From: Streptomyces humicola
GTDB lineage: Bacteria > Actinomycetota > Actinomycetes > Streptomycetales > Streptomycetaceae
Assembly (NCBI RefSeq): GCF_024436035.1
Contig: NZ_JANFNG010000012.1
Location: 124,001-188,000, forward strand
Direction: 5' to 3'
Length of the DNA: 64,000 nt
Part shown: in pieces, positions 17,029 through 26,402 of the stretch
Layout: every line of letters begins with the position of its first letter
Position numbering within the stretch: the first letter of the stretch is position 1
Translations under genes and position numbers: made by a program
Notes under the pieces: generated by a model
Database searches by the model: none
Told to the model about the DNA's origin: nothing
What the model saw: the letters and a program-made list of their open reading frames with translations, nothing else

Positions 17029-17585
17029 TCAGAAAGCTCGCCGGACAGATTGCCGAGAAGTCCTGAAGAGGCACAGGCTGCGTGAGAAAGGCGCCCAGGA
17101 GAGGTCGGTGCGCTGCGGCGAGGGGTCGATCCCAGCCTCCTTCAAGATCTCCCACACGGTGGAAGCCGCGACCTTGCGCCCCAGGCACAGCAGTTCGCCC
17201 GGATCCGGCGGCATCCCCAGCCGGGTCTCCCGCGCCAGACGGACGACCAACACCGTAACGCCTCCGGTTTCGGTGGTCGGCCCGGACCTCGACGCGGATA
17301 CGTCCACTTTCGGGCGACGAGCTGGGCATGCCATCTCAGCACCGACCGCGGGCTGACCGGCAACGTCAGTTGCGCATGCTGCTTCTTGCTCAACAGTCGC
17401 AGCAGCGCCGCCGTGACGGCCGATCGCTCCAGGCGAACCAGGTGCGCGCATGGGTGCGTTGCAGGACAGAGAGCCGGTGGCGAAGCATCAAGATCTCGAT
17501 GTCCTTCCGCCGCACCTGAGCGCGCCAACAGCGCAAGCCACAGGAAGATCTGGCCTACGAGCCGGTAGATCAGACGTATTGCCAC
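17029..17585 (-). pseudogene. rve-type integrase/transposase remnant, multiple frameshifts
   Basis: Minus-strand pieces in two or more frames read IFLWLALLARS, LLRLLSKKQHAQLTLPVSPR, SVLRWHAQLVARKWTYPRR, GPGRPP and then, in another frame, LGMPPDPGELLCLGRKVAAS, TVWEILKEAGIDPSPQRTDL. This is the N-terminal half of the actinobacterial rve-integrase-type transposase (RKWTYP...GRPP). The DDE catalytic core beyond the SW...FL segment is missing. It is decayed. Confidence 0.6.
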
Positions 17586-17775
17586 GACCTCAGATCATGC
17601 CCCCAGCCCGCCACCAGTTCGCCTGTCTTACGGCACATCGTGACGCCGAACCTCCACGTCAGTGTGGGTGACGCAGTTTCCGGCACGCACAGGCCAAGCA
17701 CCTCCTGCGGCGCAGAGCCGAGCAGCTTCCTCGGCCCGCTCGCGCCACCCGGCGATCCTCCCTGCCGCGGCGTCC

Positions 17776-20445
17776 TCATGCGCCCGCAGGGAGCGTTTGC
17801 TCACACCAGATGATCTTGCCGATCGAGGTCTGCCGCGCACCCCAGCGCTGCGTGAGCTGCGCGACGAGCAGCAGGCCCCGGCCGCCCTCGTCGAACACGC
17901 GGGCCCGGCGCAGGTGCGGTGCTGTGCTGCTGCCGTCGGTCACTTCGCAGATCAGCGTTCGGTCGTGGATCAGCCGCAGCCGTATGGGAGCGGCGCCGTA
18001 CCGCAGGGCGTTGGTGACGAGTTCGCTGACGACCAGTTCGGTGACGTAAGCGACCTCCTCCAAGCCCCATGCTGACAGTTGGCGGACGGCGTCTGCACGG
18101 ACGCCGGCCACTGCTGCGGGATCGGCGGGCACGTCCCAGGTCGCGACCTGCCCGCTGTCGAGACGCTGGACGCGGGCCAGCAGCAGGGCGGCGTCATCGG
18201 CGGGTTGGTCTGGAAGTAGGGTCCCGACAGCCTTGTCGCACAGGGTGTCCAGCGAGAGGCCCGGGACCGTCAGCGCCTGTTGCAGCGCTTCGAGCCCGGC
18301 GTCCATCCCCCGTTGTCGGGACCCGACCAGGCCGTCGGTGTAGAGGGCGAGCAGGCTTCCCTCGGGCAGTGCGATCTCAACCGCTTCGAAGGGAAGCCCG
18401 CCGAGGCCGAGTGGAGGTCCGGCAGGCAGGTCCAGGATGGCTGCGGTGCCGTCCGGACGGGCCACGGCGGGTGCCGGGTGTCCGGCGCGGGCGAGCCAGC
18501 AGAGGCCCGACACCGGGTCGTAGATTGCATACAGGCAGGTGGCGCCGACGTCTCCCGGTGCGGCGAAGTCCGCGTCCGTCTCGGATTCGTCGGCCAGCCC
18601 GATGACGATGTCGTCGAGCTGCGTGAGCAGCTCGTCCGGAGCGAGGTCGACGTCTGCGAGGGTCCGTACAGCGGAGCGCAGTCGGCCCATGGTCGCGCAG
18701 GCGTGAATGCCGCGTCCGACCACGTCGCCGATGACGAGCGCCACCCGTGCGCCGGACAGCGGAATCACGTCGAACCAGTCGCCGCCCACCCCCAGCCGGG
18801 GATCAGCCGGCAGGTACCGGAAGGCCGCCTCCACCGCGGACTGCTCCGGCAGCCGGCGCGGCAGCAGGCTGTGCTGCAACGTGAGAGCCGCCGTGTGCTC
18901 GCGGTTGAAGCGCCAGGCGTTGTCCAGACAGACGGCCGTCCGGGTGACCAGTTCCTCGGCCAGGGCCAGATCATCGGTCGCGAACGGCTCGGGGTGCCGG
19001 CACCGGACGAAGCCCACCACTCCCAGCGTCGTCCCCCGCGCGATCACTGGTACCCCGATCCATGAGTGGAACCCGTATTCGCGGCCCTTGGCGAGACGCG
19101 CGGGGTCTTCTGCCAGCCAGGCGCCGACGGCCGGGTCCGCCAGCTGGTGCAGTTCCGACCGCCCGGTCGCCAGGCAGCGGGCCTGCGGCGATTTCTCCGG
19201 GTAGAACGCGACCTCGCCCACTTCGACCAGGGCCTCCGGCGTGCCCTCCAGGACGGACTGGTGCGCCACCCGGCGCAGCACTGCGCCGGTGATCGGCCCC
19301 TGGGGCAGCTCGTCCCCGCTCAGCAGCGTCTCCAGTACATCGACGCTGACGAAGTCGGCGAGCCGGGGTACCGCCACCTCGGCCAGTTCCTGCGCCGTAC
19401 GCACAATGTCGAGTGTGCTGCCGATGCGCGTGCTGCCCTCGTTCAGCAGGTTCAGGCGTTCCCGGGCCTCCTCGGCCCGGCCGGCCAGCGCAAGCAGCTC
19501 GGTAGTGTCCCGCAGCGTCGCCACGCACCCGGCGGGCCCGCCGTGGACAGCCGTGGGCCGGAGATTGACAGCCAGCAGCCGGCTACCGGCCGGATGCACC
19601 TCGTCGGTGACGGTGCGCCCGGATGCCAGCAGCTTGGCCATTCCCGGGTCCAGGCCCAAGTCGTCCAGAGGCAGTTCCTCCGCGGTCGCACGTATGCCGA
19701 GCAGCTGCCGGGCCTCGTCGTTGGCCAGCACGACCCGCCGGGCCGCGTCCAGGATCAGCACACCTTCACGGACCGAGTGCAGGACAGCGTCGTGGTGCTC
19801 GTACATCCGGGTCATCTCGACCGGTCCCAGGCCATGCGTCTGGCGTCGCAGCCGCCTGCTCACCAGCGCCGCTCCGCCCGCAGCGAGGGCCAGCGAACAG
19901 GCCGCGGCGCCGAAGATGACCGGCAACTGGCGGCTCACCGTGGCGCCGACATCGACTGTCTGAACGCCCGCGGAGACGATTCCGATCACCGTGCCATGCG
20001 CGTCGGTGACGGGGACCAGGGCCCGGACTGCGTTCTGCGGCTTGCCCTTGAAGATCTCGGTGAAGGATTGCCCAGCCGCCGCCCGGCCGGAGACGAAATC
20101 AACGCCGGAACCCTTTTGCGCTTCTACGGCGAGCGGCTCGAGCAGCACTGTGGGATTGGGCGATCGCAGCGCCTGCACGACGCCCGGGGAGTGCGCGAAG
20201 CCCTCCGCGACAGCGAGTGAGCGGTGGCGGGCATCGGTCTGGGTGTCGTTTGTGGTCTTGAGCACCAGGGCCACCATCGCGGCGGCTGCGAGCAGGACGA
20301 GGACCGCCAGCTGCCAGATGAACGCCTGGCCTGCGACGCTCCGCAAGCTGAAAAACGAGGTCAGGCATGCCTTCCAAGACGGGTCGCCGGCGCGACGCGG
20401 AGCGGGGGCGTGTCTTCCGGCTTCACGCCCAGGGGCGGAGTCCAC
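17776..20445 (-). CDS. membrane sensor SpoIIE-family phosphatase with C-terminal kinase-type ATPase (paralogue A)
   Basis: From the GTG at 20445 (GGGCGAGG just upstream) the product is 889 residues; the frame is open to 20706, so the start is not certain. Order: membrane helix 42-63, short extracytoplasmic Cache-like sensor, second helix (about 155-178), PAS-like region (EHHDAVLHSVREGVLILD), GAF, SpoIIE/PP2C phosphatase (GVGGDWFDVIPL, GDVVGRGIHA, LYTDGLV), and a HATPase_c_2 anti-sigma-kinase-like domain (SELVTNALRYG, DEGGRGLLLVAQL). Such proteins dephosphorylate anti-anti-sigma factors and may also phosphorylate them, tuning stress sigma factors. Against paralogue B (29849-32743) the sensor lacks about 25 residues after GSGVDFV. 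It is divergent from the next SpoIIE gene. Confidence 0.88.
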   Translation of the reverse strand: MDSAPGREAGRHAPAPRRAGDPSWKACLTSFFSLRSVAGQAFIWQLAVLVLLAAAAMVALVLKTTNDTQTDARHRSLAVAEGFAHSPGVVQALRSPNPTVLLEPLAVEAQKGSGVDFVSGRAAAGQSFTEIFKGKPQNAVRALVPVTDAHGTVIGIVSAGVQTVDVGATVSRQLPVIFGAAACSLALAAGGAALVSRRLRRQTHGLGPVEMTRMYEHHDAVLHSVREGVLILDAARRVVLANDEARQLLGIRATAEELPLDDLGLDPGMAKLLASGRTVTDEVHPAGSRLLAVNLRPTAVHGGPAGCVATLRDTTELLALAGRAEEARERLNLLNEGSTRIGSTLDIVRTAQELAEVAVPRLADFVSVDVLETLLSGDELPQGPITGAVLRRVAHQSVLEGTPEALVEVGEVAFYPEKSPQARCLATGRSELHQLADPAVGAWLAEDPARLAKGREYGFHSWIGVPVIARGTTLGVVGFVRCRHPEPFATDDLALAEELVTRTAVCLDNAWRFNREHTAALTLQHSLLPRRLPEQSAVEAAFRYLPADPRLGVGGDWFDVIPLSGARVALVIGDVVGRGIHACATMGRLRSAVRTLADVDLAPDELLTQLDDIVIGLADESETDADFAAPGDVGATCLYAIYDPVSGLCWLARAGHPAPAVARPDGTAAILDLPAGPPLGLGGLPFEAVEIALPEGSLLALYTDGLVGSRQRGMDAGLEALQQALTVPGLSLDTLCDKAVGTLLPDQPADDAALLLARVQRLDSGQVATWDVPADPAAVAGVRADAVRQLSAWGLEEVAYVTELVVSELVTNALRYGAAPIRLRLIHDRTLICEVTDGSSTAPHLRRARVFDEGGRGLLLVAQLTQRWGARQTSIGKIIWCEQTLPAGA

Positions 20446-20706
20446 ATGACCTCGCCCATGGCTTCGGCGTATGTCGGCCAACGGGCGGCGAGATGCGGGC
20501 CAGGGAGGGCGATCCAATGCCCAAAACCGGCCAAACCTGCACACGTAATCATTTCTAGCACTCCGTGCTGTCGCGAACCGTACGTCTCCGGTCGCGCACC
20601 GCTCCTCGCTGCGGCGGGCACCGCGGCCCAGGTGTAGCCGGTGGACCTCGGCGGTGTCGGTCGCAAGGGGCAGGTCTCGTGCGTCTTGCGGGCGTATGGT
20701 GCGCAT

Positions 20707-23253
20707 ATGGGTGACGTTCGGTGCGGCTGGTGTGATGCGCCGCTACCGGACCAGGCCAGCCGCAACCGACGGTATTGCTGTTCGGCGCATCGGCAAGCGG
20801 CCTGGCGGTCGCGGCGCCGATGGTGGGCCGCGGCGGAGGAACGGCAGGCGATGGTGCTCGCCGGTGCGGATCTATCGGCCCGGGTTCAGGCGATAGCGCA
20901 GCGGGCGGATGATCTGTCCCCGGGGCGGTGGTCTGACGCAGGCTATCTCTGTGCCGCGGCGGCGGAGGTTCCCGGGCTGGCCGAGCAGTTGGTGCGGCAC
21001 GCGGTGCTGGCCGATCGGCGGGCCGGTGCCAGCTGGGCGCGGATCGGTGTCAGCTTGGGGATCAGTGGTGAGGCGGCCAGGCGGCACTTCGAGCGCGTAG
21101 GTGCCCCCGGGGAAGAGGAGCGGGTGGTGCGGGACCGTGCCACGCCGGCTGTCGTCGGGCCGGGGCTGCTGGACCCGATCCTGCTCCAGGCGGTGCGGCA
21201 GACAGGCGCGTCCGCGGGCTTGGTCTACCTGCTGCCGGCGGGCGAGGAGGTACTGCGGCTGGCCGTGATGACCGGGGTTCCGAAGATCGCCGCGTTCTGG
21301 GAACGGGTGGCACTGACGGCCCCGGAGCCGTTGGCCGAGGCGGTTCGCGAGCGGCGCCTGGTGTGGCTCGGCAGTCAGGCAGAGCTGGCGCGCCGCTACC
21401 CGAGGGCCGCGCTCGCGCTGCCCTACCACGTGACGCTGGCCGCCGCCCCGCTCACGGCCGGCGCAACTGCATGGGGCGGACTGGTGCTGCTGTGGCCCGG
21501 CTCGCACCCGCCGCGACTGAGCGCACGCGAACACCACGTGGTCCGTACTGCCTGCGACCGCATGGGCGGGGTCCTGCAGCATGCCGCCGAAGGCGGGCAC
21601 CCGGTACTGCCCAGAGGTGAGCCGCACGTGCCGACCGCGCCGCATGCCCGTACGGCCGGGCCGGATGAGGCCCTGGCCTCGATGGACTTCGTCGACCGCC
21701 TACCCGAGGGCTGTTGCGCGCTGGACCTGGAGGGCCGGATCACCTTCATCAGCGCCACCGTTGCCGATCTGGTCGGTGGCAGCGCTGCGGAGTTGCTCGG
21801 TGCCCTGCTGTGGGAGGCGCTGCCGTGGCTGGACGAGCCGGTCTTCGAGGACCACTTCCGGGCTGCGGTGATCAGCCGCCAGCCCATCTCCTTCATCGCC
21901 CGGCGCCCACCAGACCGGTGGCTGTACTTCCAGCTCTACCCGGACGCCTCCGGTATCAGCGTCCGTATCACCCCCACCGACGGCACCAGCCCCGCGGACC
22001 GCCCGGAGCCGGGACCCAGGGAGAGCGTCCCCAGGCCGACGCGGGCAGGCGCCCTGTACGAGCTGATGCACCTGGCCGCGAGGCTCACCGAGGCCGTCAC
22101 CGTGCGGGACGTCGTGGAACTGGCCGCCGACCAGATCATGCCCGCCTTCGACGCACAGGGCTTCGTCCTGTCCGTCGCTGAGGGCGGCCGGCTGCGGATC
22201 GTCGGCTCCCGCGGGTACCGGCCCGAGGTCCTCGACCCCCTCGACCTCCCCGCGCTCAGGGACCGATCAGCCCCCACCGTGCACGCTCTGACCACGGGAG
22301 TTCCCCTCTTTTTCGCCTCCCCCCGTGAAATGGAACAGTTTCACCCCGACATCCCGCGCCTGACCAAACGGGGCTCCTGGGCCTTCCTACCGCTGATCGT
22401 CTCCGGCCGCCCGGTCGGCTGTTGGGTGCTCTCCTTCGACCGGTCCCGCCCCTTCACCCCCGACGAACGCGCCGTCCTGACCTCTCTCGCCGGACTGATC
22501 GCCCAAGCCCTGGACCGCGCCCGCCTGTACGACGCCGAACACCAGCTCGCCCACGACCTGCAGACCGGCCTGCTCCCGGCCATCCTCCCGACGGTGCCCG
22601 GGCTGGAGGTAGTCGCCCGCTACCTGCCCGCGGCTCGCGGCATGGACATCGGCGGCGACTTCTACGACCTCATCCGCTGCGACGACAGCACCGCCGCCGC
22701 TGCCATCGGCGACGTTCAAGGCCACAATGTGAACGCCGCCGCCCTCATGGGACAGGTCCGCACCGCCGTCCACGCCACCGCCGGCCCACCTCCTGGCGAA
22801 GTCCTCGCACGCGTCAACCGCCTGCTCACCGACTTCGACCCCGGACTTTTCACCAGTTGCCTGTACGCCCACCTCGACCTCGCGCACCACCGCGCCCACC
22901 TGGCCACCGCCGGCCATCCACCCCCGCTCCTGCGCCACCCCGACGGACACACCGAGGTCCTCGACCTGCCGCCCGGCCTCCTGCTCGGCATCGACCCCGC
23001 CGCCGACTACCAGACCACCGAGATCCCCCTGCGGCCCGGCGCCGTGCTCGCTCTGTACACCGATGGCCTCATCGAGACCCCCGGCATCGAACTCGATGAC
23101 GCCACCGCTGACCTCGCCGATCACCTCGCACGAGCCCACCACCAGCCCATGGAAACCCTCGCAGACACCCTCATCCGCCGCACCCCGCACACCGATCCAC
23201 GCAGCGATGACATCGCCCTGCTCCTGCTGCATCCGCAACATGCCCGCGCGTGA
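20707..23253 (+). CDS. zinc-finger/HTH-GAF-PAS-GAF-SpoIIE phosphatase fusion
   Basis: The ATG at 20707 is preferred over the upstream in-frame start at 20641. The 848-residue protein begins with a compact Cys/His cluster (C6, C9, C24, C25, H28: CGWCDAPL...YCCSAH) in a basic context, then a helix-turn-helix-like stretch (SWARIGVSLGISGEAARRHF, about 110-130). GAF (about 150-280), PAS (about 315-420) and a second GAF (about 440-600) follow, then a SpoIIE phosphatase (LQTGLLPAILP, GGDFYDLIRCDDS, GDVQGHNVNAAALMGQ, LYTDGLIETPG, SDDIALLLL). It has no membrane helix and no HATPase domain. The phosphatase part should act on an anti-anti-sigma-like phosphoprotein. The DNA- or protein-binding head is the unusual part. 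Confidence 0.87.
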   Translation: MGDVRCGWCDAPLPDQASRNRRYCCSAHRQAAWRSRRRWWAAAEERQAMVLAGADLSARVQAIAQRADDLSPGRWSDAGYLCAAAAEVPGLAEQLVRHAVLADRRAGASWARIGVSLGISGEAARRHFERVGAPGEEERVVRDRATPAVVGPGLLDPILLQAVRQTGASAGLVYLLPAGEEVLRLAVMTGVPKIAAFWERVALTAPEPLAEAVRERRLVWLGSQAELARRYPRAALALPYHVTLAAAPLTAGATAWGGLVLLWPGSHPPRLSAREHHVVRTACDRMGGVLQHAAEGGHPVLPRGEPHVPTAPHARTAGPDEALASMDFVDRLPEGCCALDLEGRITFISATVADLVGGSAAELLGALLWEALPWLDEPVFEDHFRAAVISRQPISFIARRPPDRWLYFQLYPDASGISVRITPTDGTSPADRPEPGPRESVPRPTRAGALYELMHLAARLTEAVTVRDVVELAADQIMPAFDAQGFVLSVAEGGRLRIVGSRGYRPEVLDPLDLPALRDRSAPTVHALTTGVPLFFASPREMEQFHPDIPRLTKRGSWAFLPLIVSGRPVGCWVLSFDRSRPFTPDERAVLTSLAGLIAQALDRARLYDAEHQLAHDLQTGLLPAILPTVPGLEVVARYLPAARGMDIGGDFYDLIRCDDSTAAAAIGDVQGHNVNAAALMGQVRTAVHATAGPPPGEVLARVNRLLTDFDPGLFTSCLYAHLDLAHHRAHLATAGHPPPLLRHPDGHTEVLDLPPGLLLGIDPAADYQTTEIPLRPGAVLALYTDGLIETPGIELDDATADLADHLARAHHQPMETLADTLIRRTPHTDPRSDDIALLLLHPQHARA

Positions 23254-23282
23254 GGCTGACGGGCCACACGCGGACTTTTTTC
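23247..23282 (+). terminator. stem-loop with T-run after the SpoIIE fusion gene
   Basis: CGCGTG (23247-23252) pairs with CACGCG (23267-23272) and is followed by GAC and seven Ts, a classic intrinsic terminator shape. The stem begins in the last codons of the gene. Confidence 0.6.
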
Positions 23283-23298
23283 AGCCATACAGCATGTC

Positions 23299-23507
23299 TC
23301 ATGCATCCAGATAACCCTGGCGGATTCGCTCTCCGGTCGTGCTGTCGGTGTGAACGGGGATCTGCGGGAGGCGGCTACTGGCCAGCGCAGCGGCTCCGGG
23401 GTGCCGGTCAGAGCCCAGGCCGCTTGGCGGGCGGCGCCCAGGGCGACGTATTCCTCGGGTTCGGGGACGGTGACTGCCGTGCCGAAGACCAGAGCCGCGA
23501 CTGCACG
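23299..23507 (-). pseudogene. xylulokinase-type FGGY kinase C-terminal fragment
   Basis: The minus strand reads AVAALVFGTAVTVPEPEEYV, ALGAARQAAWALTGTPEPLR WP, the conserved last segment of XylB-like FGGY sugar kinases, followed after a frame change by a tail ending ERIRQGYLDA. The kinase domains upstream are gone. A scrap only, without any function of its own. Confidence 0.5.
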
Positions 23508-23580
23508 CTGCGGTGTTGCGGGGGGACCTGCCCGAAGTCGGGCGGCTAATTGCGGCCGGAGCGGATCCGATTGCCAGTGA

Positions 23581-23730
23581 TGGAAATTCTGGTCCACCCG
23601 CACCAACGGTCACACGGGTGCCTACGCCATCGTGCAGAACGACGGGAACTTCGTCATCTACCGCAGCGGCGGCGGGCCCACCACCGGTGGCTCCCTCTGG
23701 GCGACCGGCACTAACACCCAAGTGCCCTGA
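23581..23730 (+). pseudogene. bulb-type lectin (B_lectin) C-terminal fragment
   Basis: The frame ending with TGA at 23728 reads WKFWSTRTNGHTGAYAIVQN, DGNFVIYRSGGG and GGSLWATGT. The QNDGNFVIY...LWATGT pattern is that of bulb-type mannose-binding lectin repeats. An in-frame stop lies immediately upstream, so there is no start codon and only the last repeat survives. Confidence 0.5.
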
Positions 23731-23876
23731 CCCCGCCCGACCCACCGACTGCCCTGCCCGGCCCGCCAACGCCAGGCAGGGCAGTCGCCGTGGCTCTGCC
23801 TCGCCACCGACGGCGCGTTCATCGTCGTCGGCCTGATCTCGATCAAGCACGAACCCGAAAGCTGAGAAAACTCCGT

Positions 23877-24070
23877 CGGTGCCCGGCGCGGTGCCGCCCG
23901 ACCTGCGTGGCCATCGCGTCGAGCACTGTCACGGGGTGACGGTGCTCCGGGACGGCGCTTACATCAACTCTGGCCTGGTCGTCCCACGGCGCAAACGCCC
24001 CGGACGGCCGCTGCTGAAGAGCGAGGAGGAAGACAACGCCGAGCACCGGCGGGTCCGAGCCCCCCTCCGC
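23877..24070 (+). pseudogene. IS-type transposase fragment
   Basis: The text GVTVLRDGAYINSGLVVPRR KRPGRP, then EEEDNAEHRRVRAPL, resembles the DxxYxG...PxR...N..H...RA.VE region of IS5-type transposases used in Streptomyces. No other part of the enzyme is present. The assignment rests on a short motif and is tentative. Nothing recognisable is seen from 24070 to the response-regulator stop at 24318. Confidence 0.35.
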
Positions 24071-24317
24071 GTCGACCGCCGCACCTACAAGGCCACCGTC
24101 AGCATTGACATCCTGGTTGACGGGGCTCATCAGCCCGTAACTTGGCGGCCTTGCGCTTTAGGCAGCATGCGTGGCTCGCTTCGGACGGGCGCTCGGGCAT
24201 GCGCGCAAGGGAGATGAAGACCGCGATATTGCTTCACGCCGAGCCAGATCTTCTACGGTAGGGGTAGGAGCGGCGGAGTCGGGCATTGCCCTCTGCGCCA
24301 GCTCGAGCGCCCTGCCC

Positions 24318-25022
24318 TCAGGGCAGGAGACCGCGTTTCAGTGCTGCCATGACGGCGGCGGTTCGGTCCGACACACCGAGTTTTCGGTAGGCGCGCAGCA
24401 GGTGGGTTTTTACCGTCGCCTCGCCGATGAACAACTTCTCGCCGATCGCCGCGTTGGTCAGCCCCTGGCTGACCAAGCGCAGGACTTCGACCTCCCGTTC
24501 GGAAAGCGGCGGCAGGTCCACCGCCCGCGCCCGGAACAGCTTGGGGGCGAGCGACGGAGTCAGTACGGTCTCGCCCCGTGCCGCCGCCCGCACCGCGTTG
24601 ATGAGCTCCGCACGGGAGCTTCCCTTGAGCAGATACCCGGCTGCGCCCGCCTCCACGGCGCGCAGGATGTCCGAGTCACTCTCGTACGTCGTGACGATGA
24701 CGACTTTGCTGCCGGGCGAATGACTCAGGATGTGCCCGGTGGCGTCGACGCCGTCCATGGCGCCCATCCGCAGGTCGAGCAGGACGATGTCAGGCTTGAG
24801 GCGCATCGCCAGCGTCACGGCCTCCTCGCCGGAGCCGGCCTGCCCGACGACGGTGATGGCTTCGACGGACTCCAGCATCGCGCACAGGCCTTCCCGGACC
24901 ACCGGGTGATCGTCGGCCAGCAAGACGCTGATCGCCTTGTCCGCCGCCGTGACCTCTTCCGTGATCTGGCGTGTCACCTCGTACGTCACCTCTCCGTCCG
25001 TCCTGTTCGGTTCATCGCTCAC
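24318..25022 (-). CDS. NarL/LuxR-family response regulator
   Basis: A 234-residue two-domain regulator. The receiver domain starts ISVLLADDHPVVREGLCAML and has the phospho-acceptor Asp in IVLLDLRMG, the conserved Thr in IVTTYESD and the Lys in YLLKGSS. The C-terminal LuxR-type helix-turn-helix reads LSEREVEVLRLVSQGLTNAA, IGEKLFIGEATVKTHL. The protein has a slightly long N-terminal extension. Its start overlaps the end of the upstream histidine kinase gene by 11 bp, so the pair is translationally coupled and should form a two-component system. Confidence 0.93.
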   Translation of the reverse strand: MSDEPNRTDGEVTYEVTRQITEEVTAADKAISVLLADDHPVVREGLCAMLESVEAITVVGQAGSGEEAVTLAMRLKPDIVLLDLRMGAMDGVDATGHILSHSPGSKVVIVTTYESDSDILRAVEAGAAGYLLKGSSRAELINAVRAAARGETVLTPSLAPKLFRARAVDLPPLSEREVEVLRLVSQGLTNAAIGEKLFIGEATVKTHLLRAYRKLGVSDRTAAVMAALKRGLLP

Positions 25023-26247
25023 CGGCGGGCTCCCCGACTGCAGGCTTCACGGGCACCATGACCTCGATCGTCGTTCCGTGGCCGGGGCGGCTGCTGACAG
25101 TAGCGCTTCCGTTGACCTCCCTGGCTCGGGCTTGCAGTCCACGCAGGCCGAACCCCTCCCGGTCCTGGCTCGCGTCGAAGCCGTCACCGTCGTCCCGCAC
25201 GGTCAGGCGGACTGCCTCCCCCTCGAACGCCACGTCCACGTCCACGTTGCGGGCACGCCCGGCGTGCTTGCGCACGTTCGCGACGGACTCCTGCACCGAC
25301 CGCAGCAGCACCACGCTGACCGCCATCGGCAGTGGCCGCTCAGTGCCTTGGACCGAGCACCGCACGTTGAGCCCGGTCTGCTGCGCCAGGCCGTCCGTCT
25401 GTCGCTGTACCGCCTCGACCAGCGAGCTCTCCCGCAGCGCCGGAGGGGTGAGCGCAGCGACAAATCCGCGGGCCTCGGACAAGCTCTCCCTCGCCATCCG
25501 TCCGGCCAGCCCCAAGTGCCGGCGAACCGCATCGGGCGCGTCCGCCAGTTGCGAATCGGCCGCCTGCACAAGGCCGATGATGCTGATCAGGCTCTGTGCC
25601 AAGGTGTCGTGGATCTCCCGGGCCAGCCGTTCACGTTCTGCGGAGATCCCGGCCTGGTGGGAGAGCCGGGCGAGTTGGTCCTGGCTGCGCCGCAACTCCC
25701 CGATCAGTTCGGCGCGCTCCCTGCTCTGCCGCATGACCTTGGTGATCCATAGCCCGAGCAGCACGGAAAGCGCGATGCCGAGCAATGACAGCGGCAGTAC
25801 GGCCCGGGTGTCCCCTCCGGCCAACCATACGACCGTCAGCGGTATGAGGTTGGCCAGGGACGACATCGCGATCGCGACCGGGGTGGGCAGCGCCATCATC
25901 AGCATCGGCACCGCAGCGAACAGGGCGAAGGAACTCGCGATGTCGCTGGCCGCGGCGACGGTGAACAGCAGGAAGAGACCGGTCGCAAAGACGATGTTCC
26001 GGCGGCCGGTGGTTCGATGGGCCATCAGGCCGCGGCCGAGCGCCGCGTACCACGGCACGGCCAGCGTCAACGCACCGATGGCGACGGCACGCCGCGTCTG
26101 GTCGCCGCCGGTGGTGAAGAGCAGAGCGGTGGTGACCGCGTAGCCGATCGCGAAGTACCCATCCCACAGGCCGAACCAGCGATTCCGCTCCTCGGTGGCA
26201 TGGCCCTCGTCGTGTTCCGCCACGTCCACCTGGGTGTGAGTGCGCAC
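25012..26247 (-). CDS. membrane sensor histidine kinase (HisKA_3 type)
   Basis: A 411-residue protein: about six hydrophobic segments in residues 25-180, then a HisKA_3 dimerisation helix with the phospho-acceptor His in ERLAREIHDTLAQSLISI, and an HATPase domain (SVQESVANVRKHA N-box, DDGDGF, GFGLRGLQARAREVNG, PGHGTTIEV). It should autophosphorylate on sensing an unknown signal through the membrane domain, which has no separate extracytoplasmic sensor, and pass the phosphate to the overlapping response regulator. It starts with GTG at 26247 and is divergent from the small membrane protein at 26403, a plausible target of the system. Confidence 0.92.
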   Translation of the reverse strand: MRTHTQVDVAEHDEGHATEERNRWFGLWDGYFAIGYAVTTALLFTTGGDQTRRAVAIGALTLAVPWYAALGRGLMAHRTTGRRNIVFATGLFLLFTVAAASDIASSFALFAAVPMLMMALPTPVAIAMSSLANLIPLTVVWLAGGDTRAVLPLSLLGIALSVLLGLWITKVMRQSRERAELIGELRRSQDQLARLSHQAGISAERERLAREIHDTLAQSLISIIGLVQAADSQLADAPDAVRRHLGLAGRMARESLSEARGFVAALTPPALRESSLVEAVQRQTDGLAQQTGLNVRCSVQGTERPLPMAVSVVLLRSVQESVANVRKHAGRARNVDVDVAFEGEAVRLTVRDDGDGFDASQDREGFGLRGLQARAREVNGSATVSSRPGHGTTIEVMVPVKPAVGEPAGER

Positions 26248-26402
26248 CCACCAGTCCTACCACCCCGCGATCTGCCGCTGTCCACCGGTCAGTGGACAGC
26301 CAGACCCACTGATCAGTCGTCCCGGCACGGCAGTTCACATCAATAGCGTCGAACACAACGGCGCAGGGAACTGCGCGTGATACCGGGAAGGCCATCACTC
26401 AC

